From assembly GCA_021399435.1 (NCBI GenBank), contig JAJTUP010000007.1, positions 1,550,001 to 1,614,000 on the forward strand: a stretch of 64,000 nucleotides of DNA, in the 5' to 3' direction. The notes below the pieces were generated by a model. It searched no databases and was not told the DNA's origin. It saw nothing but the letters and a program-made list of their open reading frames with translations. This DNA comes from Diaporthe sp. PMI_573. Lineage: Eukaryota; Ascomycota; Sordariomycetes; Diaporthales; Diaporthaceae. A program made the position numbers and the translations under genes. Below, one piece after another: positions 1 through 11,500 of the stretch (positions are counted from its first letter, which is position 1; each line of letters opens with the position of its first letter).

Positions 1-866
1 CAGAACATTCAGTCCTCCCCAAGGCCATGATTCGTCTCGTCTTGCTAACACCCCCCCTCAGTACTACATCCACGTATATGACTATGCCACGGACGTCCCC
101 GAGCTGATGCAGTCCCTCAACAACCTCGTGGTCCAGGGGAAGGTGCTGTACCTCGGCATCAGCGACACGCCCGCCTGGTTCGTCGTCAAGGCGAACGCCT
201 ACGCCCGGCAGCACGGCCTGCGCCCATTCTCCATCTACCAGGGCCGCTTCTCCGCGCAGCTGCGGGACCTCGAGCGCGACGTCATCCCGATGTGCAGGCA
301 CGAGGGCATGGCCATCCACGCCTTTGGCGTCCTGGGGGCCGGATACTTCAAGTCCCCGGGGTCCGAGAAGCAGGAGGGGCGCAACGTCGGCGGGCACATG
401 CGCGTCGGCCGCGAGGAGCAGCTGTCTGTCGTCTTGGACAAGGTCGCCAAGCGCCACGGGGTCCCCATCACCAACGTTGCCCTGGCATATGCCTTGCAGA
501 AGGTGAGTCAATGCCCCCGCCCCCCACACATGCACAACATTTCATCACTGCGTGTGCCGCATAGTACTAAGCGGGAACCTGTACTAGGCGCCTTATATCT
601 TCCCCATCGTCGGTGGCCGGAAGGTGGAGCATCTCAGGGCCAATATCGAGGCTCTCAGCCTGGAGCTGAGCCAAGAAGACGTGGCCGAGATTGAGAAGGG
701 CTATGAATTTGATATCGGCTTCCCGCATAACCATATCAGCGTGACTGGCAAGGTGCCTCAGGGCCCCCAGGACGTCATCAGCGTTCATTCTCTGGGGCAT
801 TTTGATTTTGTCAAACCTCAGACTGCCATCAAACCCCATAAGGGTGATGTTGATGGCCCTCAATAG
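1..866 (+). CDS. Aldo-keto reductase, NorB/aryl-alcohol dehydrogenase type (5' end outside window)
   Basis: This is the C-terminal part of an NADPH-dependent aldo-keto reductase of the norsolorinic-acid-reductase (NorB/AflF) and aryl-alcohol dehydrogenase group. Two coding exons are visible, 62-502 and 588-866. They are separated by a GT-AG intron (503-587), which joins in frame at K|A. Bases 1-61 look like the end of an upstream intron: there is a GCTAAC branch site near 44-49 and a CAG acceptor at 59-61. The visible protein of about 240 residues carries the family landmarks YYIHVYDY, GKVLYLGISDTPAW, YQGRFSA and IFPIVGGRKVEHL. The catalytic Asp/Tyr/Lys would lie in the missing part. The family reduces aldehydes and ketones in the cytosol. 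It sits at the edge of other aflatoxin- and anthraquinone-type enzymes, so a role in aromatic polyketide reduction is plausible but not shown. Confidence 0.85.
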
Positions 867-3548
867 CCTCGGACTATTAGTTTACATGCGTAGTAGGAGT
901 CAAAATGGCGAAGAACGGTTACCGCGCTTGGTTTAGTCAAAAGTGCCTGATGAATGCTAGTGACATTTCTTTTGCACCGAGTTTCTTAGGATAGTGAAAT
1001 CACAAGATGGGCACAGCTTACTAAGAAGTAAATTTGTATTGACAACCATAATCACATCATGTTATCGCAAACCCGGGCAGTGAAGTGGCTTAGGACAGCG
1101 TCAGACTGGTGGTTGAAAATGCCCTCAAATGTGCCCTAATGGCCTAAGGTACCATCGATTCTCGCTTTCCGGCACGAGGATGTTTACCCACGTCTGTTGA
1201 GTTTGTAAAGTAAAGCTCCCTGTCCAAACTCCTACCAGTACAAGGTAGTGTGTATTCGTAGTATGTATTCATCTTACAGCCGAGGCTTCTATGACTCTCT
1301 AGTTGAATCAAGTGGCCACTGTACGAGAACATTGATACTTCATCTTGGAGCTATTGATTGTATGAATTATTCATCTGGACGTCCTTGATAATGGTATTGT
1401 GTTGGTCGGAATGGATAAAGAGAAGACCATATACGGTCGTTACTGCCCCACTCTGTGAAACCATTGATGAGTTACATCAGGGCACTTGGTGAATTATCAC
1501 TGATGGCGCTCCCCAGGTACATCATATCAATGAATGCCTGCGCTGAACAGCCCCTTGCCCCTTTATAGAACGCTACCCCTACTTGGTCTCGCGATAGGTC
1601 CATAAATACAATGATTGTCTAAGTTTACATCCAGCTGGTCAACAACGCCATGGAGAGCCTTGTGCAAGACATGTGGTGAGGAGGTAGACATCCGCTGGTT
1701 ACGGATGTGTGGGGGTCAACTCGAGTGCCACTGCAAAGTTTCTCATCTGTGCACATAGTAACATCTGTTTGAGATCGATACCCCAACTTCGGGAGGTGTT
1801 TCTGATATTTTCTTCCGGGGGGGATGCACTACTGGTGACTTCTACCAACCTCCGGTTCTAGCCTCTACTGTAATGCGGGAGGGATTTGGCCTGCATTGAT
1901 GATTGTCACAATCTGACGTACAAATGATCTTGCAGATGTGATAGGACACAAGATCCCTGGCGAAGCTTGTCTACCTACTCTTCGAGTATGGCCCGGAGCT
2001 GGGCTCATTGGAGGAGTGGGTGGGTCGGTAATGCCAATGCTTGATTTTTCTTACAAGATCACGATATGGAAAAGCTTTTCTGAGATCCGTACCCGACATT
2101 GTACCAGAGGTGGGCTCACTACGGGTCATTTTAGACTCAGGACGACCGATACTAGACACGGTTTAGGCCGCACAGGTTTCTCCAAAGAGGACGCGGAGGT
2201 TCTCGTTGTCACCTCCGCTTGCAATACATGTAGCGGTGAAAGGAGTAACATCGGATGACCACGATCACGACCTTTTCCCCGAAACCCCCTCATCATCCAT
2301 CGCATTCATATTTACGTAAATCAATGTGGACATCGTCAGTCTTACTTTTCACATCGAATGCGAATTCAGCCCCGCCTCATTGTCCCTTCGTAATCAAGAG
2401 ACTTTAAACATCATGTGGTCAAATTGGAGGCTTGCGCCCCCTGGCGTTCTTGGCCATGCTCACTATGTGGAATCCGTCACGATGCGGTGGTTAGCCTTGT
2501 CCTCGAGGTTGCTAAATGAGTTGTAGCTAAGTGCAAAAAGACAGCACCCAACGGTAGTATCCAACGGTAGTATCCGAATGAAAGCGGTGTGAACGGGCGT
2601 TACTCAGGACCTTGGAGGGTTCGGTCAGCACGACCACGTCTCCCATTTTCGGATTCCGGCCTAGAGACACTGAATGTTGATGACCGCCTCAGTAATGCTG
2701 GTGTAAGCGAGCCTGCCGCGAACATTTTGTCCCTTGACGTCTCTACTCACGATGATGACCATTCTGGTCGGTCCATTTGTCTCGGCATAAGCAGTCGACG
2801 CCCGCGTTGATTAAAGCTACAAATCCTTCATCGTCACCATGACCGCCTCTTCCTTGTCATACGCATCGTGAGAGCTAATATCCAAAAACGATCAAAATGA
2901 GACTGCGTTAGTCAGATCGATCTGTTAGCCCGTTTGCCAAGCAGTATTAGATGATACGAGTGCATTTTTGCTTTTGATTCAACAGTTTCTGCCCGTTGCG
3001 GGTAGATCCTCCAGTCGTTCGCAAAGTCTTGGACGAACGTTGCCGGACTTGATCGTATGATCAAGTGTGCCACGGGCGGTCCCGATGAGAGGGCGAACCG
3101 CTCATGCATATGAGGTTACGTGTGGAAATTATGTCCTTTTGCATGTATCAGGTACTTGTGTATGTGACGCAACTCGCATCGATGTTGGAAACACGTGTCG
3201 ATTTCAACAGCACGTGCACTACAATATATTTACATGTACTGGCAATGGTGGAAGTACTATGGCATATCGCGACTAGCTGAGCCCAGACTTTAGGTATTTT
3301 CGTGAGTCTACAGGTAGATATACCACTGTATGAAGGGACCGCCTACATACTGCTTAAGCAGCGTACGTGCACGGATTAAAAAACGAAACCACCTACAAGC
3401 AGATACATTCTTGTTCCATACATACGCATTTTGCATGTAATTGGTTACATATAGACTAGACATGATTGGTGAGGTCATCTTTGTTGACGCCGCTCTACCT
3501 AGTACCCAGACCGCCAGCCGAAATCGATCTACCTACAAGTACAATAGC
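867..3548. other. 2.7-kb gene-poor spacer
   Basis: No protein family is recognisable on either strand; the open frames are short and overlap in opposite senses. The only local structure I noted is a perfect 13-bp tandem pair (unit ccaacggtagtat) at 2548-2573. No tRNA, transposase or long terminal repeat was seen. Confidence 0.6.
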
Positions 3549-4904
3549 TTATTTCCAAGCTGCGTCCATTCCAGCCATCATGACCCATTTGGCTCCATAA
3601 CCATAACCAATAGTAGAATCATGCGCCATGCGAGCGAGCTTCAGCCACGACCCTGCCTTGATCGGGAACGCTTTGGAATCCGGACCCTCCTCGAAGGACT
3701 TCGCAACGTCCTCCCCATTCTTCAAGGCCCGTGCGAACTTGGCCACATGCCCATCGTCACTGTCAAACTCATTCATGGTGCGGAACAACGTACTCCAGTC
3801 CATATCACCGCTGGTTTGTCCCTGGTAGTCTTCCACGTCCTCAATATGTAGTTCCGGGGCCCCGATCGTGGCGTACCATGCAAGGTCCAGCCGAGCTTTC
3901 CATTCTACCAGGCGGACCTTTGTGTCGACGTCGATCCACTCCTGTCGGTTCAGGATAGTCAGGAAGATGGAGCTGGTGACGCTGTGCATGACGAAAAAGT
4001 CGATCCTGCGCTCCTTGCCGGGCCGCTGAGCAGCCCCGGCCATGTACGCACACGTGCTGATCATCTCGGCCGTCTTGCGCTCCAGCGTAGATGGCTGGAC
4101 TCTCCACTGAGCCGCGAGAGCCACGAGCGCCTCGCCCGAGTCCCCCTTGAACACAAGGTCCTTCTGTTTGAAGGTCGCGATGATGCCCGGGGTGAGCCCT
4201 GCGCGACGGATCGCCTCGTTTGATCTGACCTCGTCAACTAGCTCAACCAGAGTCTTCTCTGGTTTGTTGACAGCAGCTCCGGTCTTCTTCGCAAGATTCT
4301 CGGCAGCGTGGAAGAACCACTCTGTGTCTAGCGATGGGTGTATGGCTGCTTGTGCCAGAGCCTCGGCGACGATGCTCGGCTGGTTGAACTCGATGCCCAA
4401 TCCGAGATGGATAAGAGAATGGTAGAGGCCGTCGTACATAAGGGCAAGCAGACTGTCTGCGATCTGGCTGCGACTGAGCACGTATTCGTAGACGACACTT
4501 CGGTATCCCTTTAACTCAATCTGCCGTTCAAAGAAGGCGAGAAAGTTGGCGTATTGACTCTGAGTTCCGATCCTCTCAATGAAGTAGGCATCGTCTTCCA
4601 GGTTCTTGATGACCGTTTCATCGCGTTCTGGTGGCGCTCGCTGCCTAACCTGGTCGTAGTCGAACGACTTTTGCAGCTCCGAAGGACTTGCGCCTAGGGC
4701 CAGTCTGGTGAGGACGTTGTGCGCCAGATGGTTATGGAAACTAGGTTCGCGGAAGAAGATATGATATTTGTCATGATTCTTCTGCAGCAGCTCGTCTGCG
4801 GTCTCGATGGAGCCAGCTGGCGGAGTGGCCCCGCGAACCTCGCCCAGGTTACCCACCGAGAGTGACACGTGGGATGCAGATGGGCCTCCATTTGTGAATG
4901 CCAT
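3549..4904 (-). CDS. Questin oxidase-like (DUF4243) Baeyer-Villiger-type oxygenase
   Basis: This is an intronless frame of 451 residues matching the questin-oxidase/AflY/MdpL family, usually 430-500 residues. These cofactor-light oxygenases cleave anthraquinone rings (for example questin to desmethylsulochrin, or emodin/chrysophanol types to benzophenones). Family landmarks are the N-terminal NHDKYHIFF and FHNHLAHNVL region (about residues 40-70). A core near residues 165-185 contains HSLIHLGLGIEFNQPSIVAEAL, and the C-terminus ends with a GYGYGAKW segment. The start at 4904 is the first ATG in an open frame and fits the family length. The divergent or neighbouring scytalone-dehydratase and SDR genes are the partners seen with MdpL in monodictyphenone-type clusters. 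What is missing here is the non-reducing PKS that would make the anthraquinone, so it may lie left of the window. Confidence 0.88.
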   Translation of the reverse strand: MAFTNGGPSASHVSLSVGNLGEVRGATPPAGSIETADELLQKNHDKYHIFFREPSFHNHLAHNVLTRLALGASPSELQKSFDYDQVRQRAPPERDETVIKNLEDDAYFIERIGTQSQYANFLAFFERQIELKGYRSVVYEYVLSRSQIADSLLALMYDGLYHSLIHLGLGIEFNQPSIVAEALAQAAIHPSLDTEWFFHAAENLAKKTGAAVNKPEKTLVELVDEVRSNEAIRRAGLTPGIIATFKQKDLVFKGDSGEALVALAAQWRVQPSTLERKTAEMISTCAYMAGAAQRPGKERRIDFFVMHSVTSSIFLTILNRQEWIDVDTKVRLVEWKARLDLAWYATIGAPELHIEDVEDYQGQTSGDMDWSTLFRTMNEFDSDDGHVAKFARALKNGEDVAKSFEEGPDSKAFPIKAGSWLKLARMAHDSTIGYGYGAKWVMMAGMDAAWK

Positions 4905-6028
4905 GTTGGGCAGGTGGATGAGGGTTTCCGCAGGTGCAACTAATGTGCAGTTGATGGTAGACTTTTGTCGGGTTTGCCTCCCCGAGATCTGCAGGAAGGC
5001 GCCAGATTTTTATCTGTTTGACTCCCACCTTGACGCCTAAACCAGAGCCGTATAAATATCATCTTTGCTGGCGTGACTATAACGTAAACATCAGGAGATC
5101 ATTCATCCGGGACGGAGGGCTGTGATAAGTGGTATGCACCGACACACTCAGTTATCCACCCCGGATTCAGCAACTCCGGGGTTAATGACCCGGTGCCGGA
5201 GGAAATCAATACCGTAACACCGCCATAGTCGTCGAGTATCGGCCGACATTATGCAACTTCAAGGCGTACCACTCTTAGTAACCAAGTTCAAAGGCTACGT
5301 AAGGACAAAGTTTCAGAACATGTTGAGTAGGCTTTCAACATTTAAAAAATTAGACTGGTTCTGCCGAAACCTCGACTTTTCTACCCTCGACCATCGCAGA
5401 GTTACATATACTAGTGTTTCAACCTCACCCTATGCAATCGTAACATTGAAGATTGCACATAACCAGCCTCGCAATTAAAATAGATAGTAATAAAGTCGCA
5501 GTATTTATAATAATATACCTTATTCCTGCTTGTAATAACAGCCCCGTGCAAAAAGAATTGCACGCATCTTTGCTTTTCGTTTCAACTGCTCCAACTCCAT
5601 TGTACGGGCACATCAATGTATCAATGAAACGGAAACCACCTCATGCATAAACTCTCCAAACAGTCGTCCAATCAGTCAGAGCAATAAATTAGGACCCAAT
5701 TCGACGGTATTCGGAGTAACTGATATACATTCCCCATCATCCGTAGTAGCTTGCCCGCTGGCTAAGTCGGGTGTCAATGCCGAGTCTGTCTCGTATTTCC
5801 CCAGCCATAACGAGCATTTTCAGCTGCTTTAGCCAGAATAAGTGTAACATTTGCTTACAAGATCCGAGGTCCGCCAACTTGGTATGAACAAGAGGCTAGG
5901 GGCCACTCTCATGGGGGGTACAATAAAGTTCGCAGAGTCTATCTGACTTTTAAAGACTGACGAAGAAAGCAGCTACTTTAACAATACCACGTTCAGCCTG
6001 CTTAGGTATATAGTTATACGCAATCCGC
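4905..6028. other. Intergenic region
   Basis: No gene is recognised. The segment near 4980-5230, upstream of the questin-oxidase gene, contains several CCGG/CGG triplets that could be Zn2Cys6 sites. The part at 5450-5530 is AT-rich and low in coding signal. Confidence 0.5.
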
Positions 6029-6729
6029 TTATACCCCATTCCCCGAGCTGCTCTCATTCGCTGTGTCATCGTGAGGATCTCCAAACATTCGATCATAGTC
6101 ATACTCATGCCATCTGATTTCTGGTCGCAAACCGGCGAATTTCCATTGGCCTTCGACCTTCTTGTATCGGGTAGTGGCACCACCGTGGGCGTGGCCTTTT
6201 AACGCAACCACCTTGAGTGACTCGTCCGTATACTTCTGATGGGCCACACGGACTTGATGACGCCCTGTAACATCGCTATCAGACGTCTTCTCCCACCTAG
6301 TTGCACCAACGAAGTGCTGGGTCTTGATTAGAGGATTGCCGAGGAACCCGGGGTTCGACACCAATTGGATGAACTCTTCCGCCGGCATTTCCTCCCAGGC
6401 TTTGCCCATGACGGCTGTATAGTCCAACTTTCCCAATTGTCAACACTCGAGCTGTGGATAAAAACGCAAAAGACGAGGCAATTCAACGACATGACATACA
6501 TTCAATTTGGGTGCTATACATTCACCAAGCCGCTTCCAATCCTAATAACATCAGTTAGCCTATAGGCAGTCGAGATTTGGGACGGCGCTTCGTGACTTGC
6601 CTTGGTGTCGAAGCTCTCAGCCCATTCAAAGAGGGCAGCCTGGCAACCCAGTACATCTGTGGTCGCGGTCAGCATATTGAGCAAAACATGCTGCAAAAAC
6701 TAACCTTCTGGTGCAGGTGTTTTTGCCAT
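6029..6729 (-). CDS. Scytalone dehydratase-like protein (SnoaL/NTF2 fold)
   Basis: Four exons (6705-6729, 6601-6656, 6500-6541, 6029-6427) join in frame to give 173 residues, the length of Magnaporthe scytalone dehydratase (172). Intron 2 (6542-6600) has a GC donor (AG|GCAAGT), and the join K|DW matches the family exactly. The protein follows the family from [12 protein letters not shown] to [21 protein letters not shown]. The catalytic pair is kept (His in TQHF and His in VAHQKY), as are the Asp of SFD and the Tyr of LDY. Three pocket residues differ from the classical enzyme: Tyr30 is Phe, Ser129 is Gly and Asn131 is Ala (Magnaporthe numbering). The family removes water from reduced aromatic polyketides. 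Here, with the divergent SDR, it may act as an MdpB-like dehydratase in anthraquinone deoxygenation rather than in melanin formation. Confidence 0.9.
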
Positions 6730-7379
6730 AATGATTTTCCGGTTTTGCGATAAGCGAGAGATCTTCGTGACTGCAGGAGCTTGTGATCCACAAATTTCTC
6801 CTCGCTGACGGGACTTTCGAGGTAGCAGTTTCTCTGCTGCTGTATTTTTAGAGTAACCTCGTGAGAAGGATCTCGTCCAGTTCAAATCGCTCATCAGGGC
6901 AGTAAGGCCTGGTACTCCGTAGGCTGTGGGCGTTTATCAATCGCGACGCCGGATCTCGGTTCTCGGTCAATTATCGATCACCGGCTGTTATTTGATGACT
7001 CCGGCCGTCAATGGCCCGGCCCCCTGCGTATATACCCGGATCCGGCAATAAAGGTGGATACACATGTAAGATGATCAGTCCGGCGTGGTGAATGCTCCGT
7101 AAGTCGTCGGCATGCCGGAATTCCACAATGCAGGGACAGCACCGTCTTTGGAATTACGGCTGATCCTATTGGTTTGCAAATTTGAAGCACTCAGACGTTT
7201 TCATCGCCGAAATTGACTCTCACGAACACACACGACCCATACATATGTAGTCATCGAGGAATCCGCTTCAAAATTGAAATGATCGTGAGATATCTGTCTT
7301 CATCTTAGCCACGGACTCCAACTCAGTCTACCAGAAAGTGAGACCATCCAACGGCACAATAAAAAGCTACTCATCGAAA
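6730..7379. promoter_or_regulatory. Divergent promoter region between dehydratase and SDR genes, rich in CCGG
   Basis: The 650-bp region separates two divergently transcribed genes. Six CCGG tetramers fall within about 100 bp (6981, 7001, 7016, 7036, 7042 and 7080). Two of them form a perfect 10-bp palindrome, CCGGATCCGG, at 7036-7045, which is a CGG-AT-CCG inverted pair of the kind bound by Zn2Cys6 dimers. Binding is inferred only. Confidence 0.35.
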
Positions 7380-8309
7380 ATGGCTTCGCAAACTCAACAT
7401 ATCCCATTCCGTCTGGATGGCAAAGTCGCACTTGTGACTGGGTCAGGCCGCGGCATTGGGCGTGCCATGGCCACTGAGCTAGGGCGTGCAGGCGCCAAGG
7501 TCGTGGTGAATTACGCCAATTCCAAGGGCCCGGCCGAGGAAGTCGTTCAGGCTATCAAGGCCTTGGGCTCCGATGCGATCGCCATACAAGCCAACGTGAC
7601 CCAGGTCGACCAGATTGGCCGGCTCATGGACGAGGCAGTGAAGCACTTCGGCCATCTCGACATTGTCTGTTCCAACGCTGGTGTCGTCTCCTTTGGCCAC
7701 CTTGAGGAAGTCACAGAGGCAAGTGACGCCTGCAATTACCGCAACGACTGAAAATCGTCCAAATCTGTGGCTGACCGTACCTACAGGAAGAATTTGACCG
7801 CGTCTTTACCGTCAACACACGGGCCCAATTCTTTGTTGCCCGAGAGGCGTACAAGCACCTCAGCGTAGGGGGCCGAATCGTCCTCATGAGCTCCAACACG
7901 GCCAGGGCGTTCACTGTCCCGAACCACTCTCTGTATTCAGGATCGAAGGCAGCTATCGAGACATTTGTGCGCTGTTTTGCCGTTGACTGCGGCAAGAAGA
8001 AGATCACTGTCAACGCAGTTGCACCGGGCGGCACTGTGACCGACATGTTTCACGCGGTTGCGCAGCATTACATCCCCAACAGCGACAAGTATACTGCTGA
8101 ACAGCTGCAAGAGGTAAGATCACGGCTGAGATAGGCGTCGAGACGAGAGACACTGACGAAAGGCTACACAGATGGCTGCTCATGCATCACCCCTGGTCCG
8201 TAATGGATATCCCCTCGACATTGCTCACGCCGTCGTCTTCCTGGCCAGTAAAGAGGGTGAGTGGGTCAATGGTAAGGTGTTGGGTCTTGATGGCGGAGCA
8301 GCTGCGTAA
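7380..8309 (+). CDS. SDR reductase, versicolorin/tetrahydroxynaphthalene reductase type
   Basis: Three exons (7380-7718, 7787-8113, 8172-8309) give a 267-residue short-chain dehydrogenase, the usual length for Ver-1/MdpC/T3HN reductases. The N-terminus shows the NADPH motif TGSGRGIG, and the Asn-Ala-Gly motif reads CSNAGV. The catalytic residues are Ser148/149 (LMSSNTA), Tyr163 and Lys167 (YSGSK). The C-terminus is [12 protein letters not shown]. Intron 1 (7719-7786) starts with GC (GAG|GCAAGT), and the splice E|EEFDRVF fits the family precisely. The start at 7380 gives the family-typical short lead before the Rossmann fold. Such enzymes reduce hydroxylated naphthols or anthrahydroquinones. 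Divergence from the dehydratase gene suggests that the two act in sequence (reduction, then dehydration), as MdpC and MdpB do. Confidence 0.92.
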
Positions 8310-8500
8310 ACGTTTGGCGAAAATGGGACAACAGGACTCAAGTCTAGACAGACAAGGGGGGAGGGGAGGTGGGATTTGTGGCCACCAGAGTGAGAGTACC
8401 TAAAATGTAGATGAGAAGAACTTTTAAAGCTGAAAAGGCTTCTCCACTCGTCATGTCTCTATAATACTTTAGGACAATTTCAACGTGCCCGACCCCGATG

Positions 8501-11500
8501 CTACAACCTTGATAGAACTGCCTTGAGATCCTCCATCGAACCCGGCCGTGTTACTGACAGTATTTCAAGTACCTGGGAATACCTGCACATCAGCAACTCC
8601 ATCGATGCGTCATTGAACATTTCGGCAAAGTATGTGAGTTCGGCATCGAGCTTGGAGTCGCCTCGCTCGTTGAAAGAGAGCACAATGTCTTGCTGTTTTC
8701 TGTCAGTTTCATCTTGTTGCACATGTTCATTCGTTGCTGGTTGCATGGGAAGATATGTACATGTACTGATTCCGAGCAAACCAGTGAAATTGTGGAATAT
8801 CATGCTATGTGGCGTACCTCATGTGGATCCTGTTTCCAGATTGATCTGTATTGCCTTGTGGTGGCGGCGTCGTGCGTAGAAGAGTATACGACCTTTCGGT
8901 AATTGATCAATGTGTTGAAGAGGACCGGGGGTGATTCTTCTCGTCCAGGTACCGCAGCCGTACCAAAGCTTCCATGGGCTCCCGGTAGAAGGCCCCTTTC
9001 AATGCATGTCAAGTCGAATGAAGATGCATGGGAGATACTGCCAACGTTGTGCTTCTGGAGAGCACGCATTGCATCGAGTATTGTACCCGAGCTCTGTGAA
9101 AATGCGACATGGCCCACCAGCAGACACAAGACAGGCCCGACGATCTCGAGCTCATCGTCTCCAACCTGGTCTCTGTCCGAGACCAGATATCCGAAGCACA
9201 CCGCCTGGTTGCCCGTGAGGATGTGTAATAGCACCGCCCAAGCGAATTGCAGCAGGTTGGAGAGGGTTACTTCGGCGTCTTTGCACAATCTTTTCACATG
9301 TTCTGTGATGTCCAGAGTGGACTTGACTGACGCCATGGATCTGGAGGTTGTGCAGGTCCCTTTCCCCATCGGGAAAACGTCACCTGCGGGACAATGCCGT
9401 CCCGAAAGATGCCGATTCTCAAGGATGCATGGCACAGTATCCCGCAAGGCGGTTTCCCAGAATGTTCTGGAAAGATCACTTCCGTCGCTCCCAAGCCCTG
9501 GCGCGGTGGACTTTTCAATGTATTCCCCAAATGCCTTACATGGTGGCATCAGATCAATAGGCCAGCCTCTGTAGAACAAATCGAAGTCAGACATAATATG
9601 TGCCAGACTAACGTGGTCCACAAGCATATGGCTGAGTATCAGGTGCATGTATAGAGCCCCTGAGTCACTCTTATCAACTAAGATAGCCAATGAGTGTGGT
9701 GCCAAATGTTGCCTGAAAACATTCTGTCGGAACATTCCAAGGTGCGCCTGACTCTGCGCCAGGACATCGTCGGTTGAATCAACGTGGAAGACTTCACTGC
9801 TAGGGGTGATACTCTTCAACACGATTTCATAGGCTTCACTATGCGCCTCCGATGTGGAGTCAGTATCCACAAAGATTGTTCTGAGGATACTGTGCCTCTC
9901 TGTGACTTGCTGCCAAGAATGTAACAGCCGGCTGATTTCCGACTGACATTGTGGCTCGGACGGAAGGTGATCGTGACTTGGCATCCGGTCGAGCTTGACA
10001 AGATTGTTGTAGACGTATGGGACCCGGCCTTTGGAGTGAAATGCCCAATACATGCGCCTTTGATATGGAGAGCAGTACATGATGGATTCCACGTTGTCAC
10101 CGAGGATGTTCAAAGTGTTTTTGACATTCGAACTGAGTGATTGCCGGTCCGAGATACATGTCGACTGTGGATTATCTTTTCGCACATCTGGACGAGCTGG
10201 AGCCTTGCGTCTGGCAAGTTGAGCCAGTTGCCGTACTGTAGGCACGCTCAGTACATCTTGAGTCGACAGGTGATATCCAAGGGCCGTGCAGTGGCGCTTG
10301 ATGTCCATTGCTGGATCTCACTGATCAGAAATCATTGAAACATGAAGACGCAGCAGCAGAGAGAAGGGAAATGGTGTCAAAATAGAGCAGTGCTTACCGG
10401 TGAGCGAATTTCCCCCGAGCTGGAAAAAAGACTGGTCGAGAGAGATAGAAGCTAGTATGCAATTTATGTCAATACAACTCCAACATGCAACCTTTTCATG
10501 GCGTTGAATGAACGTACCAGGGTCGACTTCCAAGACCTGGCCCCAGACTGACCGAATGCTCCGCTCTTCTTCGCCAAGTGTGTCTCCTTGACTGCCACTG
10601 ACATGGTCATTTTGGACTTCCAACTCGTGAATCAACTCCAATGATAGCTTGTCCATTTCCTGAACCCACCGAATTACCTTCTGTCGATCGACCTTGTGCG
10701 ATATGGTTACCGGCAGCTTCTCTACCACCACCCATGTCTCGGGCAACATGTAGCGTGGAAGGTGTCTCGAGACGTATTCCCTTGCCGTTCGAATAGATTG
10801 TAGAATCCCTTCAGCATCAACTCTATCCAAATCTCTCATCCGCACCAGCCTGATGCGACCGGCCTCATTCTCACTCTGGATTGGTTGCATTGGTATATCT
10901 GTCAAGTGGAATTTGCCATCGAGGCATAGGCGGCTCACGACAACCACGATTCGGCCGCATAGTTCCCCATGTCGAGGTACCATAGCAAGGCCATGTTGAA
11001 CGACCCCAGTTCCGTCCAAATGATGTTCTATCTCCTTCAGCTCAATCCTCTGCCCACGGACTTTGACCTGAGAAGCGTCCTTCCGAGCCTGGATCAGCAG
11101 TGAGCCATCTTCAGGCTCATATCTGACAAGGTCGCCTGTTTTGTACATTCTGAGAGCCAAGTTTGAATTGGATTCTGGAGCGTCTCCAAGAAATTGGGCC
11201 GCCCAGGCTGGAGGTGAGATGAAGGACGCAGCCGTTCTCGCAACATCGTCGAGATAGCCGCGCCCGACTATGGGCCCTTGCAGGATAAGTTCACCAACTG
11301 CACCGATCGGCATGAGAATGTCGTGGTTATCCGGACTGACGATCCACGCATTACATCCGACGGGCCACCCGATGTTAGCTGCGTCGGCGCCCGGGTAGAA
11401 GTTTGCGCCGACCGAACTGGTCACCGAGCACTCTGATGGTCCGTAGCTCGGACTAATTTGGACCCTCCCCGCCCAACCGTCAACGAGCGCCTGGCTCATT

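Noticed and set aside
867..3548. Short frames at 1938-2258, 2326-2526 and 2589-2810 as small genes.
   Set aside because: No family resemblance, no splice-joined extension and no codon pattern like that of the neighbours.
8501..8803. Possible short independent gene at the 3' end of the NRPS.
   Set aside because: With the 125-bp intron 8693-8817 it completes the CT domain (DIVLSFNERGD...) and ends at the NRPS stop.
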